Source: Prinia subflava (taxonomy: Eukaryota; Chordata; Aves; Passeriformes; Cisticolidae). Taken from it: DNA of 64,000 nt. Made by a program: the position numbers and the translations under genes. Below the pieces are notes generated by a model. It was not told the origin of the DNA and did not search any database. It worked only from the letters and a program-made list of their open reading frames with translations. The DNA lies in NCBI RefSeq assembly GCF_021018805.1, contig NC_086257.1, forward strand, positions 13,946,693 through 14,010,692, written 5' to 3'. Positions 49,805 through 61,319 of the stretch are shown one piece after another. Position 1 is the stretch's first letter; the number at the start of each line of letters is the position of its first letter.

Positions 49805-50552
49805 GTCACATGTGAGTGAGTCACATGCATCCCATTTTTCTCACCAGCCTGTATCATGAATTAATATGTTAAAGTGCATCTGGAATTGCACAGCAAAGGA
49901 GGAATGGGGCAGAGGGAGGTGAGGTGGGCAGGGCAGCAAGAAGTGTGGACACAGCCTGTATGATGCAGTGATGATGCATCTGTATCTGCAGCATCTGTCA
50001 TTACACAGGTGAAGCCAGTAATTTGTGTTAAGAGTCAAGAACAGCTTAGAAATTTAATTTCACAAACAAGCAACAAGACAACAATTCTGGCCTTCCAAGA
50101 CCTGCTTCCTGGCTCTGCTACAGGCTGATTACACTATCTTGTCAAGCAGTTTGTGACTGGTGTTTAAGGTGTCTAGATATACAGCTCCCATCGAGGTATG
50201 TGCTTTCTTTCCCAGCCTCAGTTCCTCACCCATAAAATAGAAGTTACAGCTATTTTTGCCTCCCAAAAGCATGGAGATGAGCAATACTTAGGGTGGTAGG
50301 GAGATGTAAAGGCATTGGGTAGGTTTTCCTGGTCAGGGTGTTTTATGGACACCAGGAAAATGAAGCTGAAGATGCTCACTTGGAGTGAGAAGTTTAAAGG
50401 GCTGATCTTTGAGCTGTTGTTCTTCAGCCAGTAGTATTTCTAAGAAGCACTGCTTTAAAATAATAGAGTGGAGAAGATTACTGATACTGTGTGTGTCTTG
50501 AGACTTAATTTAACCACTGCATAAGTAAAGTTGTTTTTGTATTGTTCTACAG

Positions 50553-50670
50553 GAATCTTGTTACTTAGTCCCTGGAGACACATTTCTTTTAAGTGGAAAA
50601 AGGTTCTGTCTCCCCTGTGATGCTGTCCTGGTCGATGGAAGCTGCATTGTGAAGGAAGGGATGTTCTCAG
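50553..50670 (+). pseudogene. ATP13A5: ATP13A5 fossil of exon 9 (actuator domain)
   Basis: Reads ESCYLVPGDTFLLSGKRF, CLPCDAVLVDGSC, IVKEGMFSG; human ATP13A5 has [35 protein letters not shown]-like sequence. The first 14 or so bases of the exon are lost or replaced (118 bp against 132), and MLTG has become MFSG. Donor TCAG|gtgcag is kept. Confidence 0.9.
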
Positions 50671-53583
50671 GTGCAGCATTGGAGACAGAAATGCTAAGGT
50701 TCTCTGAAAGGGAGGTGTCTCTATCTGTTCTGACAGCAAATTATTTATTATTAGTGTAGTTTGCAGCAGGAGGGAGAAAAACTGTGGGTTGAATAATTCA
50801 CAGTTGTCTTAAGCTTTTGGACACTGTCATTGTGTAATATGCCTTTCTTATCCACATTTAAAACAAGTAGCATTAATGTACTGTTAGGTGTAGAAAGTAA
50901 AAACACTCAAATACCCTGAATATGTATTTTTTTCGTTTTTGGTGTCTGATATTGCAGCAGTTCAGCTCAAGCACACAGATCAGAGAAGCCAGTGTTAGCC
51001 CTAAACATCAAGACAGCAAGGCACAGACTTGGTTCAGGGACAAAATGTGACCCAATCTCCTCATACAGAGTGTTCAGAAAAATCTATCACAACATGGGTG
51101 GGAGGAGGCAAGAGAAGGAAAGGAGCTGCTCTTCTCTCTGCCATGTCCTGGCCTAGAGTGGTTCTGGATCTCTACAGTTACCTACCCTGTCATTTTTTCT
51201 CCTTCCTTGTCAACATTTTCTCCAGAGAGATACCCAGGTATGTTTGGGGAGGCAGAGTCCGATGGGTGTCCCTGCTTCCTGCTCAGCTCTGTCCCTGTGA
51301 GAAAGACCTGGGCACTGCTGTGGCAGATGTAACCACAAAGGAGGCTGCTAATTCAAAGCAAACAGAACTCAGCAGCAGCCTGAGTGCTTTTAATTATCCT
51401 GAAGGGCGTTAGGAGAATATGCACAGGACTGTTCAATTATATCATTCTCAGCACAGTTAATAAATAATTCAGTCGATAAACCTTTCATCTTGTAAATGTT
51501 AGGATAATGTTCCTTCTCTTGAAATAAAGTCTTGCTGATTTTGGTGCTTGTCAAATATCACCTACCTTCTGCCAAATCCATGAGACCACAGATCAGAGCT
51601 GCAAAGTGTCTTTAGGGACATTCCTAAACCCTGGCAGGCTACATCTCAATTCCAAGCCTAAAGACCATTGAAATCCTAAAGAAATAACCATATAAACATG
51701 AAAATTGATTATATTCAAAACTGTCCTATTTCTTTCATATTGCAAAATACAATAACAGACTTCAGCACTTCAGTGCATGTGATGCCAAAATGTTAATCTT
51801 TTCCAGTGGCCAGGGCAAATCATACACCCCATATCAACTCCCAGGATAATTAGAAGTTATTAGTACACCAGATACTTCAACACCACAGAGATAATTATCC
51901 CATAATGAACGAAAGAAGAAATTCATTGCAAGAGGAGAACAATCACATTCCCAATACTTCTTAAGAAAGCAGAGAGGAAATTACTATCTGATATAAATTA
52001 ATGAGATGAAATTAATAAGTGTCAACCAATAAAATACTCCTCCAGTGGGACCAGACTGCAGGGCCGTAGTACAATCTCTTCTTGGCCCTCCTCCAGTGCT
52101 CTGGGGAAGCCCCCTGAGGTGGTGCATGTTGAAGAGACTCACAGCCCATCAAAAGGCAGGCAGCTCCAGCAGTGCCAGAGTGTTTCTCACCAAGGTGAAA
52201 ATATTCATCCTTGCAGGCAGTGTCTCACATAAGCAGCAGAACAAAACTGGATCAATGTGTCAGAATAAATTCATGTAATTGAAAACATCCTCTGTAAGGT
52301 ATCACAATGTAAAGCTCTTTTTCCAGATATGTCCAATGGGCATCTGGCTCAGAACGTGCTGGTGACTCTTGCCAAGAACACGAGGAGGAGCTACTGCTGT
52401 GTGCATGGATCTCATTAGTCTATTTGCATAATTACTCCTTCCTAAATGTTCACATTTTTAAATGTATTGTAAAACTAGCTGTCAGCTAAGCTCAAAACTG
52501 TGAGGCAGTAAAGGAATTTAATTCTACTTACAAAATATCCTATTTTATGTTTAATACGATATAAATATTTGTTGGCTTTATGTGATGTTTAGCAGCTTCA
52601 CGGTGTCTCTGAAGTATTAATTAATTAATAAGCCAATTATGATCAGGCTGAGAACAAGGTATAATGTGCTGGAGACAGAAGAGGCTTTGATGGCTCCAAG
52701 GCACAAGAGGTCTGGACTCATTGAGCTTTTTAATAGAGCTGCTTGCTTCCAGATTCATTTCACTGTGCTTGTGCTATAATAGGGGATGTTAGTGGTGATC
52801 AAAGATAAATATATCTATTTAAAGTTCTCCTTAACAGGCCAGATTAAATGGTGATGGGCCGTGTTGTGGCCTGCCAGACACACCTTGTCAGCCAGCAGCT
52901 TTTTAGGGGAAAATGCGTGTCTATGAAAAGAGAGGACTCTGATAATAACTTCTGTGATGAAATTACAGTGTCTTCACCCAGCCCAGCCTTGCATGTCTTC
53001 AGTCTGAACTGCATGCCCAGGAGGGAATAAACCTCAAGGCTGGGTAGAAAGAGAAAAGAAAGAAACAGAAAGAAGGTTCTTTCATAAAAAGAAACTGGGG
53101 CGTGAACCTTTGAGTTATGCTGAGGCATGGTGTCAATAGGGGCTAACCAATTTACCCATTTTTAACACCAAGGTGGGAGAGACAAGGTGCCTGTGGCTCT
53201 GCAGATGTAAAGTCTGCAGCTGGAAGTGAAGCTGGGGCTCCTTGTGGCTTGCAAACTGCTCCCAGGGTCACTGTGCTGATCCAGCCCTGTCAGTGAGCAA
53301 CACCAGCCCAAGCAGATGCTCTCCCTTTCCATACTGCAGCCTCACAACTCCTCTCCAAGGGCATATTGCCAGGATTTTTTGAGATCCCTGCTGTGAGTTG
53401 TTTCCTCTCCAGTTGCTGTTTCTGCTCAAACAGCAATTGTTAAATAGGACTCCTGTCCCTGCCCATGAGAAGGTTTTCCCATCTCAGTTACTTCACATCA
53501 AGCTGAACTCATGAGAATTTATCACTGAGTATTTTTGCCCTCTGAAAAGCAGTCCCACTAACAATATGGTTTCACTATTCAAG

Positions 53584-53732
53584 TTTCAGAAAATCCCTAG
53601 GTTTCCATGCTCTGCCTGGGGAACCGTATGTGAGGGGAGGAAGGCAGGGAGACCTGTCATCCATTGGTTGTTCTGGATAAGGAGATTCAAGGAAACCCCC
53701 TGGATCTGAAGAGGTTTTGAGCGACTCACGGC
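53584..53732 (+). pseudogene. ATP13A5: ATP13A5 fossil of exon 14
   Basis: Aligns at DNA level with ATP13A4 exon 14 from TTTCAG onwards. The 3' half reads CHPLVVLDKEIQGNPLDLKR-F-stop, against CHSLILLNGTIQGDPLDLKMF in human ATP13A5. TGA at 53718-53720 replaces the Glu codon, an internal deletion of several bases shifts the frame in the 5' half, and the donor GT is gone. Confidence 0.85.
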
Positions 53733-54350
53733 TGCCTTCATTTCCTCTCCTAGTTTTACTTACTGGAGTGTAAGGCAGGGGAGGCAGAGCCTGGTCACCT
53801 CTTGCTGAAAGTAGATGATGAGATAAACCATGGACTTCCTCTTCAAAGGCCCTTGGGAAGCTCTGTTCTGACAGCTGAAAACATAGATCCAACCAGCTTC
53901 TTCCAAGAAGGAGCAGGATTTCCTGTAACTCTACCAGGAAGACAGTGCTATGGCAACAATGAAATCAGTCTTGTTTCAAAGGCTGCTCTGCTCCCATGAC
54001 AATGTCACTGTAACTCATCATGTTCCAGTTTCCAGTTTTCCAGGACTCAGGAATATTGCATTAATATATGCTTATTAAGAGAAAGGCTGGGACAAAGACT
54101 GGAAAACAAGTCAAATATAAAGAAAAACACCAAGATTCCTGGGAAGTATGCTGAGATGACAGCTGTTGAGACAAGTTCATAAACTTGAATTCAATGGTCT
54201 GATTACACAGCCAGAAGACAGAGAATGTCAGAAGCAAAACAGTCACCTATTATTAATAAACCACTTTATCAAGAAAGATGCAACGTTCTGGATGGAATTA
54301 GTTTGGGTAATCAATGACTCAGATACTCTCACTTTCCTGACCTCTTCTGG

Positions 54351-54505
54351 ACTCCTGTGGAGGAATAGCAATTCTACCCCAATTCCCATTTTCTTCTGGG
54401 CTGTGGAGAATGGTCATTATTTCACAGAAGATCACAGAGGAACAGTACAAGATGTACATGAAAGTACCATCAGAAATATTGTCCAGCTTTTGCAGACAAG
54501 ACACT
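54351..54505 (+). pseudogene. ATP13A5: ATP13A5 fossil of exon 16 (KGAPE lost)
   Basis: Reads GIAILPQFPFSSGLWRM, VIISQ, then YKMYMKVPSEILSSFCRQDT; ATP13A5 has [16 protein letters not shown] ... VYMKGAPEMVARFCRSET. One base is missing in the GTGGAAGG segment, the acceptor AG is now GG (cttctgg), the donor is lost, and KGAPE is KVPSE. It explains the unusually long open frames here. Confidence 0.88.
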
Positions 54506-55264
54506 CATGTGGAGTTTCTATACTCATACCAAAAGAGAAACTTCATGGTATTTTTGACCTTAATAAAATCTTTAATCAGTGCTTGTGTTGGGGCTGAAAT
54601 CCTAAAAGGATTTCCACTGGCCCCACTGCAAGTGCACGTATATGACTCTTCATGCAAACAAGCCTTGGGCTCATTAAATGCCATTAATTAATGCTACAAA
54701 CAAGTTTTCATTGCTTGTAAGTTCAAGATGCACAGAGCCCAACAACTAGAGGGATGCACAGCCTGAAGTTCAGCTGCTCTCTATCTCTTAGCTGACGTGT
54801 ATCTGCTGAAGATTTAGTGATCCAACAATGTAGGATCAGAGTAATTGCAGGTGTCACAGCAAGTGTGTTGTGCTGTACAAGTTCTTAAATTTCCTCCTAA
54901 TTTATTGCTGTGTAAATTCAACATGGAGTTACTGACCCGGCTTGTAAAGGCTTTAAATCTTAGCAGTGCAAAGCTCACTGTGGACATGCAAATTACTGTT
55001 GTTAAGGATAATTGATATTAATACTCGAGCCAAGGTTTCTGTCCTCTTGTTGCAAATAAGCACAGGCTTTTCTTTTTTGTCTGTCAAGGATATTATAGGT
55101 TTGTACTCAAATTTGTCTGCAAATTTGAAACTCAGGTCACTCCTATGATTCACTGAATATCTTAAAACAATCCCAAGCAAACACAGAACCAGTGATCTGT
55201 GGCTCTGTGGTTTGTTATTTTAGGTGTCACTGATCTGCAAAGAGGCGAAGGACTCCACAGTGCA

Positions 55265-55722
55265 AGGAGCTACCTGAGCTATTTGTGGTCCAGCAAAGGC
55301 CACAACATGAATTGGGGTCTGGAGCATCTCTCTTATGAGGAGAAACTGTGGGAGCTGGGCCTGTTTAGTCTGGGGAAAAGTGAGGAAATGTCATTAATTA
55401 ATATTATAGATATCTCAAAGGTGGGTATCAAGAGGAAGGTGCCACACTCTTTTCAGAGGTACCCAGTGACAGGAGGAGCAGTAGCCATAAACCAAATACA
55501 GACAGTTCCACCTCAGTGTGAAGGAGAACTTCTTTGCATTGAGGGCAGCAGAGCACTGGAAGAGCTGCCCAGGGAGGTCTCCTTCTCTGGAGATATTCAC
55601 AACCCACATGGATGGTTCCTGTGCCACCTGCTCCAGGTAACCCTGCCTGGCAGGGGGGTTGAACTGGATGATCTCTAGACTCCCTTCCAACCCTATCAGT
55701 TCTGTGATTCTGTGAAAACAGC
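55265..55722 (+). mobile_element. CR1 LINE 3' end inside the ATP13A5 pseudogene
   Basis: CR1-type sequence: ggtctggagcatctctctta, gagctgggcctgtttagtct, tggaagagctgcccagggag, ttgaactggatgatctctag and the end cccttccaaccctatcag...tgattctgtga. A 159-codon frame from 55199 runs into it and is not a host gene. Confidence 0.9.
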
Positions 55723-56781
55723 TTTAACAGAAAATAGAAAGATTTAGTTTAGAAACACGTAAGATCTAATGACACAAGCCTCCAAACAAGGCAACAGCAG
55801 CCAGAAATATGTCTTCAAAATTATGTTCTACTTTCCTAGGTTTCTCAAGAGCTCCTCTTATCTGATCTAGTTTGTTTCTCTATTGATTGCAGGTTAACGA
55901 ATCATTAGATACTGCACTGTAAAGCTGTGATTGCAGTGTATAGTAGAAAGTAAATGCAGAAAAATGCTGCAGAGATAAAAGGAATTCTTTGCTTTTAGAA
56001 ACACAGGAATTATCAGAAAATTGAAAATTTAGTATTTAAAAGAATTCTTACCTTAACACAGAAGCATAAAAGCAATTTTTTTCAGTCACGTGATTTACTA
56101 CTAACAGGCAGCAAAGTCAGGCTCATTGAAGCACAAAAACTGGAGGGGGAGGGTTTCCTTCCAACTTCCATTAGCTTGGTGATTGGCAGAAAAATGCAAG
56201 GCAAACACAGCTGCTCCCTATGTAAGCACAGCCAGGGATGGCTGCTTTGGAGTGCCAGGGGGAGTTTAATGCTTTTAATGCCTAATAACTGCCTCCTTGC
56301 TGGGGATTCAGTAGTTCTGAGGAACACAGGAAACCTGGGGGCTAGTTCATATCTACCTCAGGGTGTATGGAAGTGTGGTAAGGACCATGCATCCATTGAG
56401 GAGAAATCATTAGTGGAGTGGTTCTTTCCTCAGGACTTGTGACATTACTACACCAATATCTGGCAAGGCTTTGCAGATGCAGTGCCCACTTCAGTCATGC
56501 TTGAAGAGTGCAGAATTAATGCAGTTAAACACATTTGTTTGTGTAACAATTTGCTGGGCCAAATTTCAGTGTCTGAGCTAGCAGCCTGCAGTTAACAGCA
56601 GGCTGATATGTGTAAAGAAAATGAATGTGAAAACGTGTAAGGAATCAAACGTTGCCAGGTTAAAGTTTTACAAAGGCATGTTGCAGAAGGCTGTGTCCCT
56701 GGTTTCCTGGACACTGACAAGGAGGAGGTGAAATGGCATGTTATGACCTCAGTCTGAAACTAAAGGCTGTGTTATTTCTAG

Positions 56782-56902
56782 TAGGTATATGCTCATACTG
56801 AGGTAGAGATCATCTTGGAAAGCAGAAGCCTGAAACCATTTTGCAATGAATTGAAAGTCCTCTCAGATTATTGTCAAGCACTTCTACAGCTTGCTGTCAA
56901 AA
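56782..56902 (+). pseudogene. ATP13A5: ATP13A5 fossil of exon 20
   Basis: From 56837 it reads H-F-A-M-N-stop-KSSQIIVKHFYSLLSK, against [22 protein letters not shown] in human ATP13A5. TGA at 56852-56854 replaces the Gly codon. The 5' part keeps tatatg(ct)catactgag, recalling ATP13A5 YMHTG with two extra bases. Acceptor ttatttctag and donor AAA|gtaggt survive; 121 bp against 123. Confidence 0.87.
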
Positions 56903-57708
56903 GTAGGTTCAGAGAAAACAATGCACTTACTTGTCCCCCAATTTTATTTCATGTCAGTTGTGTTCTGTTGGGAGAAAGTGTTTTTCTGTCAGCAGCTGTA
57001 ATGTTACTTCACATTTTGACAACTCCAGGCGAGCTCCCACCATGCCTCAGGTTTAACCTGAACAGCTTGCTTTCAGCATCTTGTAACACCTCAGATGACA
57101 GGGGTGCTGTGATGCTGCCAGTAGCTGCACAGTGGAGTTACTCCACGGTCACCTTCTCAATTCCAGTTTAATTAAAAACACCAACCCCATGACCATGTGC
57201 CACTTCCACAGCCAGCAATGGCCTTGCTCAACAGGGCCATCAGGAATGTGAAATAACCACCTCTAGCAGCAGAGATCTTCAATTCTTATCACTCAGTCCA
57301 TAAAATAGCTGGTGTTGGGACAGTTTCTCAGATTTTGTACTCTCTAGCTAGCTTTTCAGATAGAAGAAATGCCAGGCTGAGCAGTGTTACTGCTGCTGTC
57401 ATCAGCCATCTGTTCTGCACTTGGGGAGCCCTTACAGGGCATGGCTGCTCTGAAGGCTGCTGCAGAGCATGTGGTGATCACTGGCTTCTCAGCACCTCTG
57501 ACAGAACAGGGGAGGCAGAAAACAGCAGGATAAATATGAAGTTAGAGGACACCTAAACCCTAAGGGGAACAAAACCATGTCAAGGTTTTGGAATTGGGAT
57601 TTGAGTATTTGACAAGTGTCAGGGACCCACCAGGAAGGTCTAATCCTGTCTCGGTGGAGCAATGGAAGCACAAATATTGCCAAGCCAGCTCATTGTTTTT
57701 TCTTGCAG

Positions 57709-57776
57709 ATAATGGTGAATGTGCCTATCTTTGGCAGGATATCTCCTGGCCAGAAGTCCAGCCTTGTTTAACTCGA
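57709..57776 (+). pseudogene. ATP13A5: ATP13A5 fossil of exon 21
   Basis: Acceptor tttcttgcag, then IMVNVPIFGRISPGQKSSLV and TAA at 57769-57771; human ATP13A5 has [23 protein letters not shown] deletion of about 12 bases before the kept donor CTCGA|gtaagg leaves 68 bp against 80. Confidence 0.9.
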
Positions 57777-58358
57777 GTAAGGTTCCCTTTTGTTTTCTTC
57801 TGGAACCAAATCAATAATGTGTTTTCTTGAAGTGTGACTGTCCCATCCAGTGCTGCTCCAGGCTGATCTTTCCCACCCCCTCTCTCTTTACAAGCAATCC
57901 CCCTTTGCATCCTTTGCAGCTGCTTTTCTGCCAGTTCCCTTCCAGGCATCCTTCTGCATCCAGAGCACCAGCACCCCTTACCCAGACAGAGCCACTGCCC
58001 CTCTCCAGCACAGCACAGAAGGCAGCACTAAATATGAGGCTGAGAGAAAAACACCAAGGCAAACTTCCACATTTACAAATAGCCCCAACTGCAGCAACTC
58101 CTGCACAGTGGCTGGTGCTGTCTGACAGCCCGGCAGAGCTGGAAAATACCTGGCACAGTTTGGGGGTTTGACCCCAAAGATGCTCCTCCAGGTCCCCCAA
58201 AGGAAAGCTTTGTCCCCCAAACATGATTATCACTAATTATGGATATTGCATTTTAAGCATAAACAAGACATGACACCTTTCCGAAAAAACAACAGTTCAT
58301 TATTTATTAATTGAGGTGGAAGGCTATTTTTCCATCTTGTGGCTGCCATGGATTTCAG

Positions 58359-58468
58359 GCTTTGAAAGTGATCTATGCAGTGATATCACTGTTAGAACAG
58401 GAGGTGTCTGTGACCTCATCTTTCAGCTCCCAAGTCCCCAACCTGCAGTGTCTGCTGGAGCTGATCAG
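58359..58468 (+). pseudogene. ATP13A5: ATP13A5 fossil of exon 23 (still open)
   Basis: It has the same length as the ATP13A4 exon (110 bp), both splice sites are intact (gatttcag / CAG|gtgagt) and no stop is present. It reads ALKVIYAVISLLEQEVSVTS, then QVPNLQCLLELI; ATP13A5 has [20 protein letters not shown] ... NIQCVPHLI. The preceding exon with GDGAND is missing. Confidence 0.92.
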
Positions 58469-59680
58469 GTGAGTTTGCTCACGGGGTTGGTGTATGGGGT
58501 TGTGAGAGGGAGTGCACAGCTCTCAAAGGTGCTGATAAACCAAACTTAATTCCTCAGGAACTGCAACAAGTATAGAAGAATGGGGGTTTGAATTGGGTTT
58601 GACCCTCAAATTTCAGTCCTGGGAGGATTTTTGTGATGTTAGGAGAGCTTTGTGCTTGGTAGCTCATATTTCTGAATCAGGTACAAAAGTGGAATCACAT
58701 GAAAAGGCAAAATATAATGGTAAGCACAGAATAGATTTGCCTGCCATTACTTAAAAAACTTTCAATTCCAGATGCTACAGACAGTCATGGAGCAGCCAGT
58801 AACAATGCCTTTCAGCCAAATGTATGTGAAGATAATTACCTGATTGTGTAGAAATGTGCTTGATTCCCAGAGCTGTTGAGCAAATTAGTAATGTAAAAGC
58901 AACAACAGCTTAATCTGGGTATAAAAATTGTAGCTGCAGAATAAAACAAAAGAAACAAACTGCTGCAGATGAAGGGTAGTTAAGTAGCTCTGCAATACCT
59001 TAAGGCAAAAATATTTGTCTATGGAATCTGAACTGTTTTCTACTCTTCTGTGGGAGCCTGAACATAGATCCTGAACACAGAAACCATCTGCAGCACTAAA
59101 CCTACAGTACTGTTGCTGTAAGTAGGATTTGTGGTTTGTGTTTTGAGCAGGGAAGGTTGAGCTGGTGCCTTTGCTGTGAACAGCTGACGCTTTAGGGCCT
59201 GATTCAGTTTGTTGGTACCATTCTGGTGTTTTGGGTCAGTGCTGCATCCCCATTGTTTATCAGCACATGGTTCTCACCGTAGGTTTTTATCTTTATTGGT
59301 ATCACTAGGCAGGGGAGAAAGGACATTCAGGGCTTCAAGTTTAACAAAGATCTGAAAAGTTGTTTCCCTGCCTCTGCATGGATGCATCACAGGGCAAGTG
59401 TCTCAGTGCAGGCAGCACACATCTTCATAGCTGTGTCCTTCAAGCACTGTGGCCTTTGCCCACCTGAGAGCCAAGATTTTGGCACTGACCAAAAAACTAA
59501 GCAAATATTTTTTGGTTTTAATGTCTGTTTGATGTTTTTTTCCTTTAATGTATGTCTTTCAGCCCTGTAATTGATACCTGGTTATTATAGCAGGCTGGGC
59601 TGGAAAGAAGAGGGAATTGCTGTTTGCAGTTCCCTTTTCCTGGAAAGAGCAGGGACAAAATGTTGGGTGTTACCTTTCAG

Positions 59681-59840
59681 ACAGTGCTCTCCAGGAAACC
59701 AACGTGTGCCCCCCAGCAGCCCAGTGGGAAATGGTACCAGCAGTAAAGACACTGCAGCTCTGACTACTGTCTTCTGTCATCTGCACCATTGTGACCTGTG
59801 TTTTTTCCAAAGGAATGCTCTTCTGGAAGCCCACCAACCT
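59681..59840 (+). pseudogene. ATP13A5: ATP13A5 fossil of exon 27
   Basis: The 3' half reads LLSSVICTIVTCVFSKGMLF, then WKPTN; ATP13A4 exon 27 has [27 protein letters not shown]. Acceptor ttacctttcag is kept, but the donor GT has become AT (CCT|atgagc), and the 5' loop is shorter and out of frame (160 bp against 209). Confidence 0.85.
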
Positions 59841-61275
59841 ATGAGCTGGGGTGACATGTACTCTGCAGAATCGTATTCTTCACTCAAAATAACCCTGGCT
59901 TGAGAGGCTGCTAGGACGGGGATGCTGTGGACTTTTCTATACCCCCAGCAGTCACTGGCATGTAAAATAATTGCTGGTCTATGCAAGCTCCTGCCTCTCC
60001 ACTTCAAAATGCTCTGCTTGTGTACCTCTTCCTTGAGAAAGCAGAGCTGAAAGGGGAGATTGCAGCTTGGTTTAGAAAACAGGTGCCTCCAGAAGATGAT
60101 GTGGTGGATTTAGTGCAGAAGTATGTGTTACTGTGAGCGCAGAGCACGAGGGTCAGATGTATTCATTTTGAAATACACACATCAAAAAGAATTCATCTGA
60201 GATTCGCAGCCTTACCTTGCCTGACTTCCATTCCCAGAGAAGATAGAGAAAAGCCTGTGATGATATCACTTTTAAAAATCTCTCTCTCCTTTTCTGTTTG
60301 AGTCCTGCAGAGATGATTTGAGCCTGCCTACCCCTCAGTTGACTGGGACTTCTCTTGCAGCTTTTTGCTCCTGGATGAGAGGGCTGGACGTTTCTTAATC
60401 TTAGCAGAGTTGACTTTTTTAGGAGTTTTGTTAAAAGGCAGGTGCCAAGCCCATTTAACAGAGAACTGATTCTCTACAGAAGACAGGTAAGACCAGAAAG
60501 AAGCTGCAAGCAGCCAGGCTGAGATGGGACCGAGGATTTATCAGCTGGAAAATCTGCACACGCATCTTTGTGTTTTATCCTTGTTTTGCAAACACCCCCA
60601 GGAGAAAGCAAAGGGCAATTCCCTTGGTTTTAGCACCCACTTAGCTCTGCCTCCTCTTTTCCCCAGAAGTCAGGAATTTGCCAGGGAGCCCCTGGCAGCT
60701 GTTGACCCATCCTGCCAGCAAGGTTTAGGATGCTCAGCTTCTTTCTTTCCACCTCACGACCTCACAGGAGCTGCTGAATTTAGGCACCACAGGCACTCCA
60801 AGACACTGCACATGCCTGACTTGTCCTTTTGCAGTCCTGGCAACCAGGACTTTTCCACCTACTCAGGCCCACAGCAATACTTTTATGTTACCTTTTCATA
60901 AAGCTAAGCAAAATCAATGATTCACAAAAAGAGCCTGAAGGATATAGCTGATAAAATCAGGATATGGGTAGAAAGTCATCACCAGTCTTTAGAAAAGCAC
61001 TGAAAGGGAAGTGTGTTGGGAGGGGCGAGAGGGGAAGGAATGGAAAATTTGCTTGCAAGTGCTTGTGGACTATCACAAAAATCATCCCAGACAATGAAAT
61101 AAAAGGAGATGTGGCAACCAGGCTAGCGTTGCTGGGGGTCACGTTGAATGGTGACATTCTTGACTTATTATTTCTAATGAGGTGGCAGGGAGAAGCAAGA
61201 CCAAACTTTCACACAAAGCTATCTGCAAATAGATCAAAGAAGATTTTAGGCAATATGAGTGTGGATTTCTGACAT
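59841..61275. other. Region between the ATP13A5 fossil and the PLAAT-family gene
   Basis: No fossil of the last ATP13A5 exons was recognised. A 51-codon ATG-initiated frame (59981-60136, plus) ends KGEIAAWFRKQVPPEDDVVD, then LVQKYVLL; it has no family I know and is probably chance. Nothing else seen. Confidence 0.5.
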
Positions 61276-61281
61276 TTTATT
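61276..61281 (-). terminator. Poly-A signal of the PLAAT-family gene
   Basis: AATAAA on the minus strand, 39 bases past the stop codon (61322-61320), so the 3'UTR is very short. Confidence 0.7.
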
Positions 61282-61319
61282 AAGGCTTGCTTAACAGTTA
61301 CACCAAGCGTACACAGTGG

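Larger units (their letters stand above)
49736..59840 (+). pseudogene. ATP13A5: ATP13A5 unitary pseudogene (eight exon fossils)
   Basis: Eight short stretches on the plus strand match P5B ATPase exons in the correct order: exon 8 (49736-49804), 9 (50553-50670), 14 (53584-53732), 16 (54351-54505), 20 (56782-56902), 21 (57709-57776), 23 (58359-58468) and 27 (59681-59840). Several resemble ATP13A5 rather than ATP13A4: EHNKVQVTI, GKRFCLPCD, and TATATG...CATACT where human A5 has YMHTG. Disabling marks include TGA at 53718 and 56852, TAA at 57769, a one-base deletion in exon 16, KGAPE changed to KVPSE, and lost acceptor or donor sites. Exons carrying DKTGTLT, TGDN and GDGAND were not found. Place and orientation are those of mammalian ATP13A5. 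A full tandem ATP13A4 copy that decayed is the alternative; the A5-like residues argue against it. Confidence 0.88.

Noticed and set aside
52045..52160. Possible ATP13A5 exon 12 relic (PPPVL ... LKRL)
   Set aside because: The position fits between the exon 9 and 14 fossils, but only a few residues agree; not enough to call without an alignment.
52326..52400. Sequence resembling P5B exon 19 (LVTLAKNT against ITVAKN)
   Set aside because: The match is short and it lies before the exon 14 and 16 fossils, so it is out of order.
54166..54597. 143-codon plus-strand frame as a possible novel gene
   Set aside because: It overlaps the exon 16 fossil of ATP13A5, and the matching peptide is in another frame (from 54410).
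55199..55678. 159-codon plus-strand frame
   Set aside because: Most of it is the CR1 LINE 3' end.
55838..55880. Possible ATP13A5 exon 17 relic (VSQELLLS against FPQELRSY)
   Set aside because: The position fits, but the match is too short.
57811..58233. 140-codon minus-strand frame
   Set aside because: Opposite to the ATP13A5 fossil, no recognisable domain; overlapping frames on both strands suggest composition.
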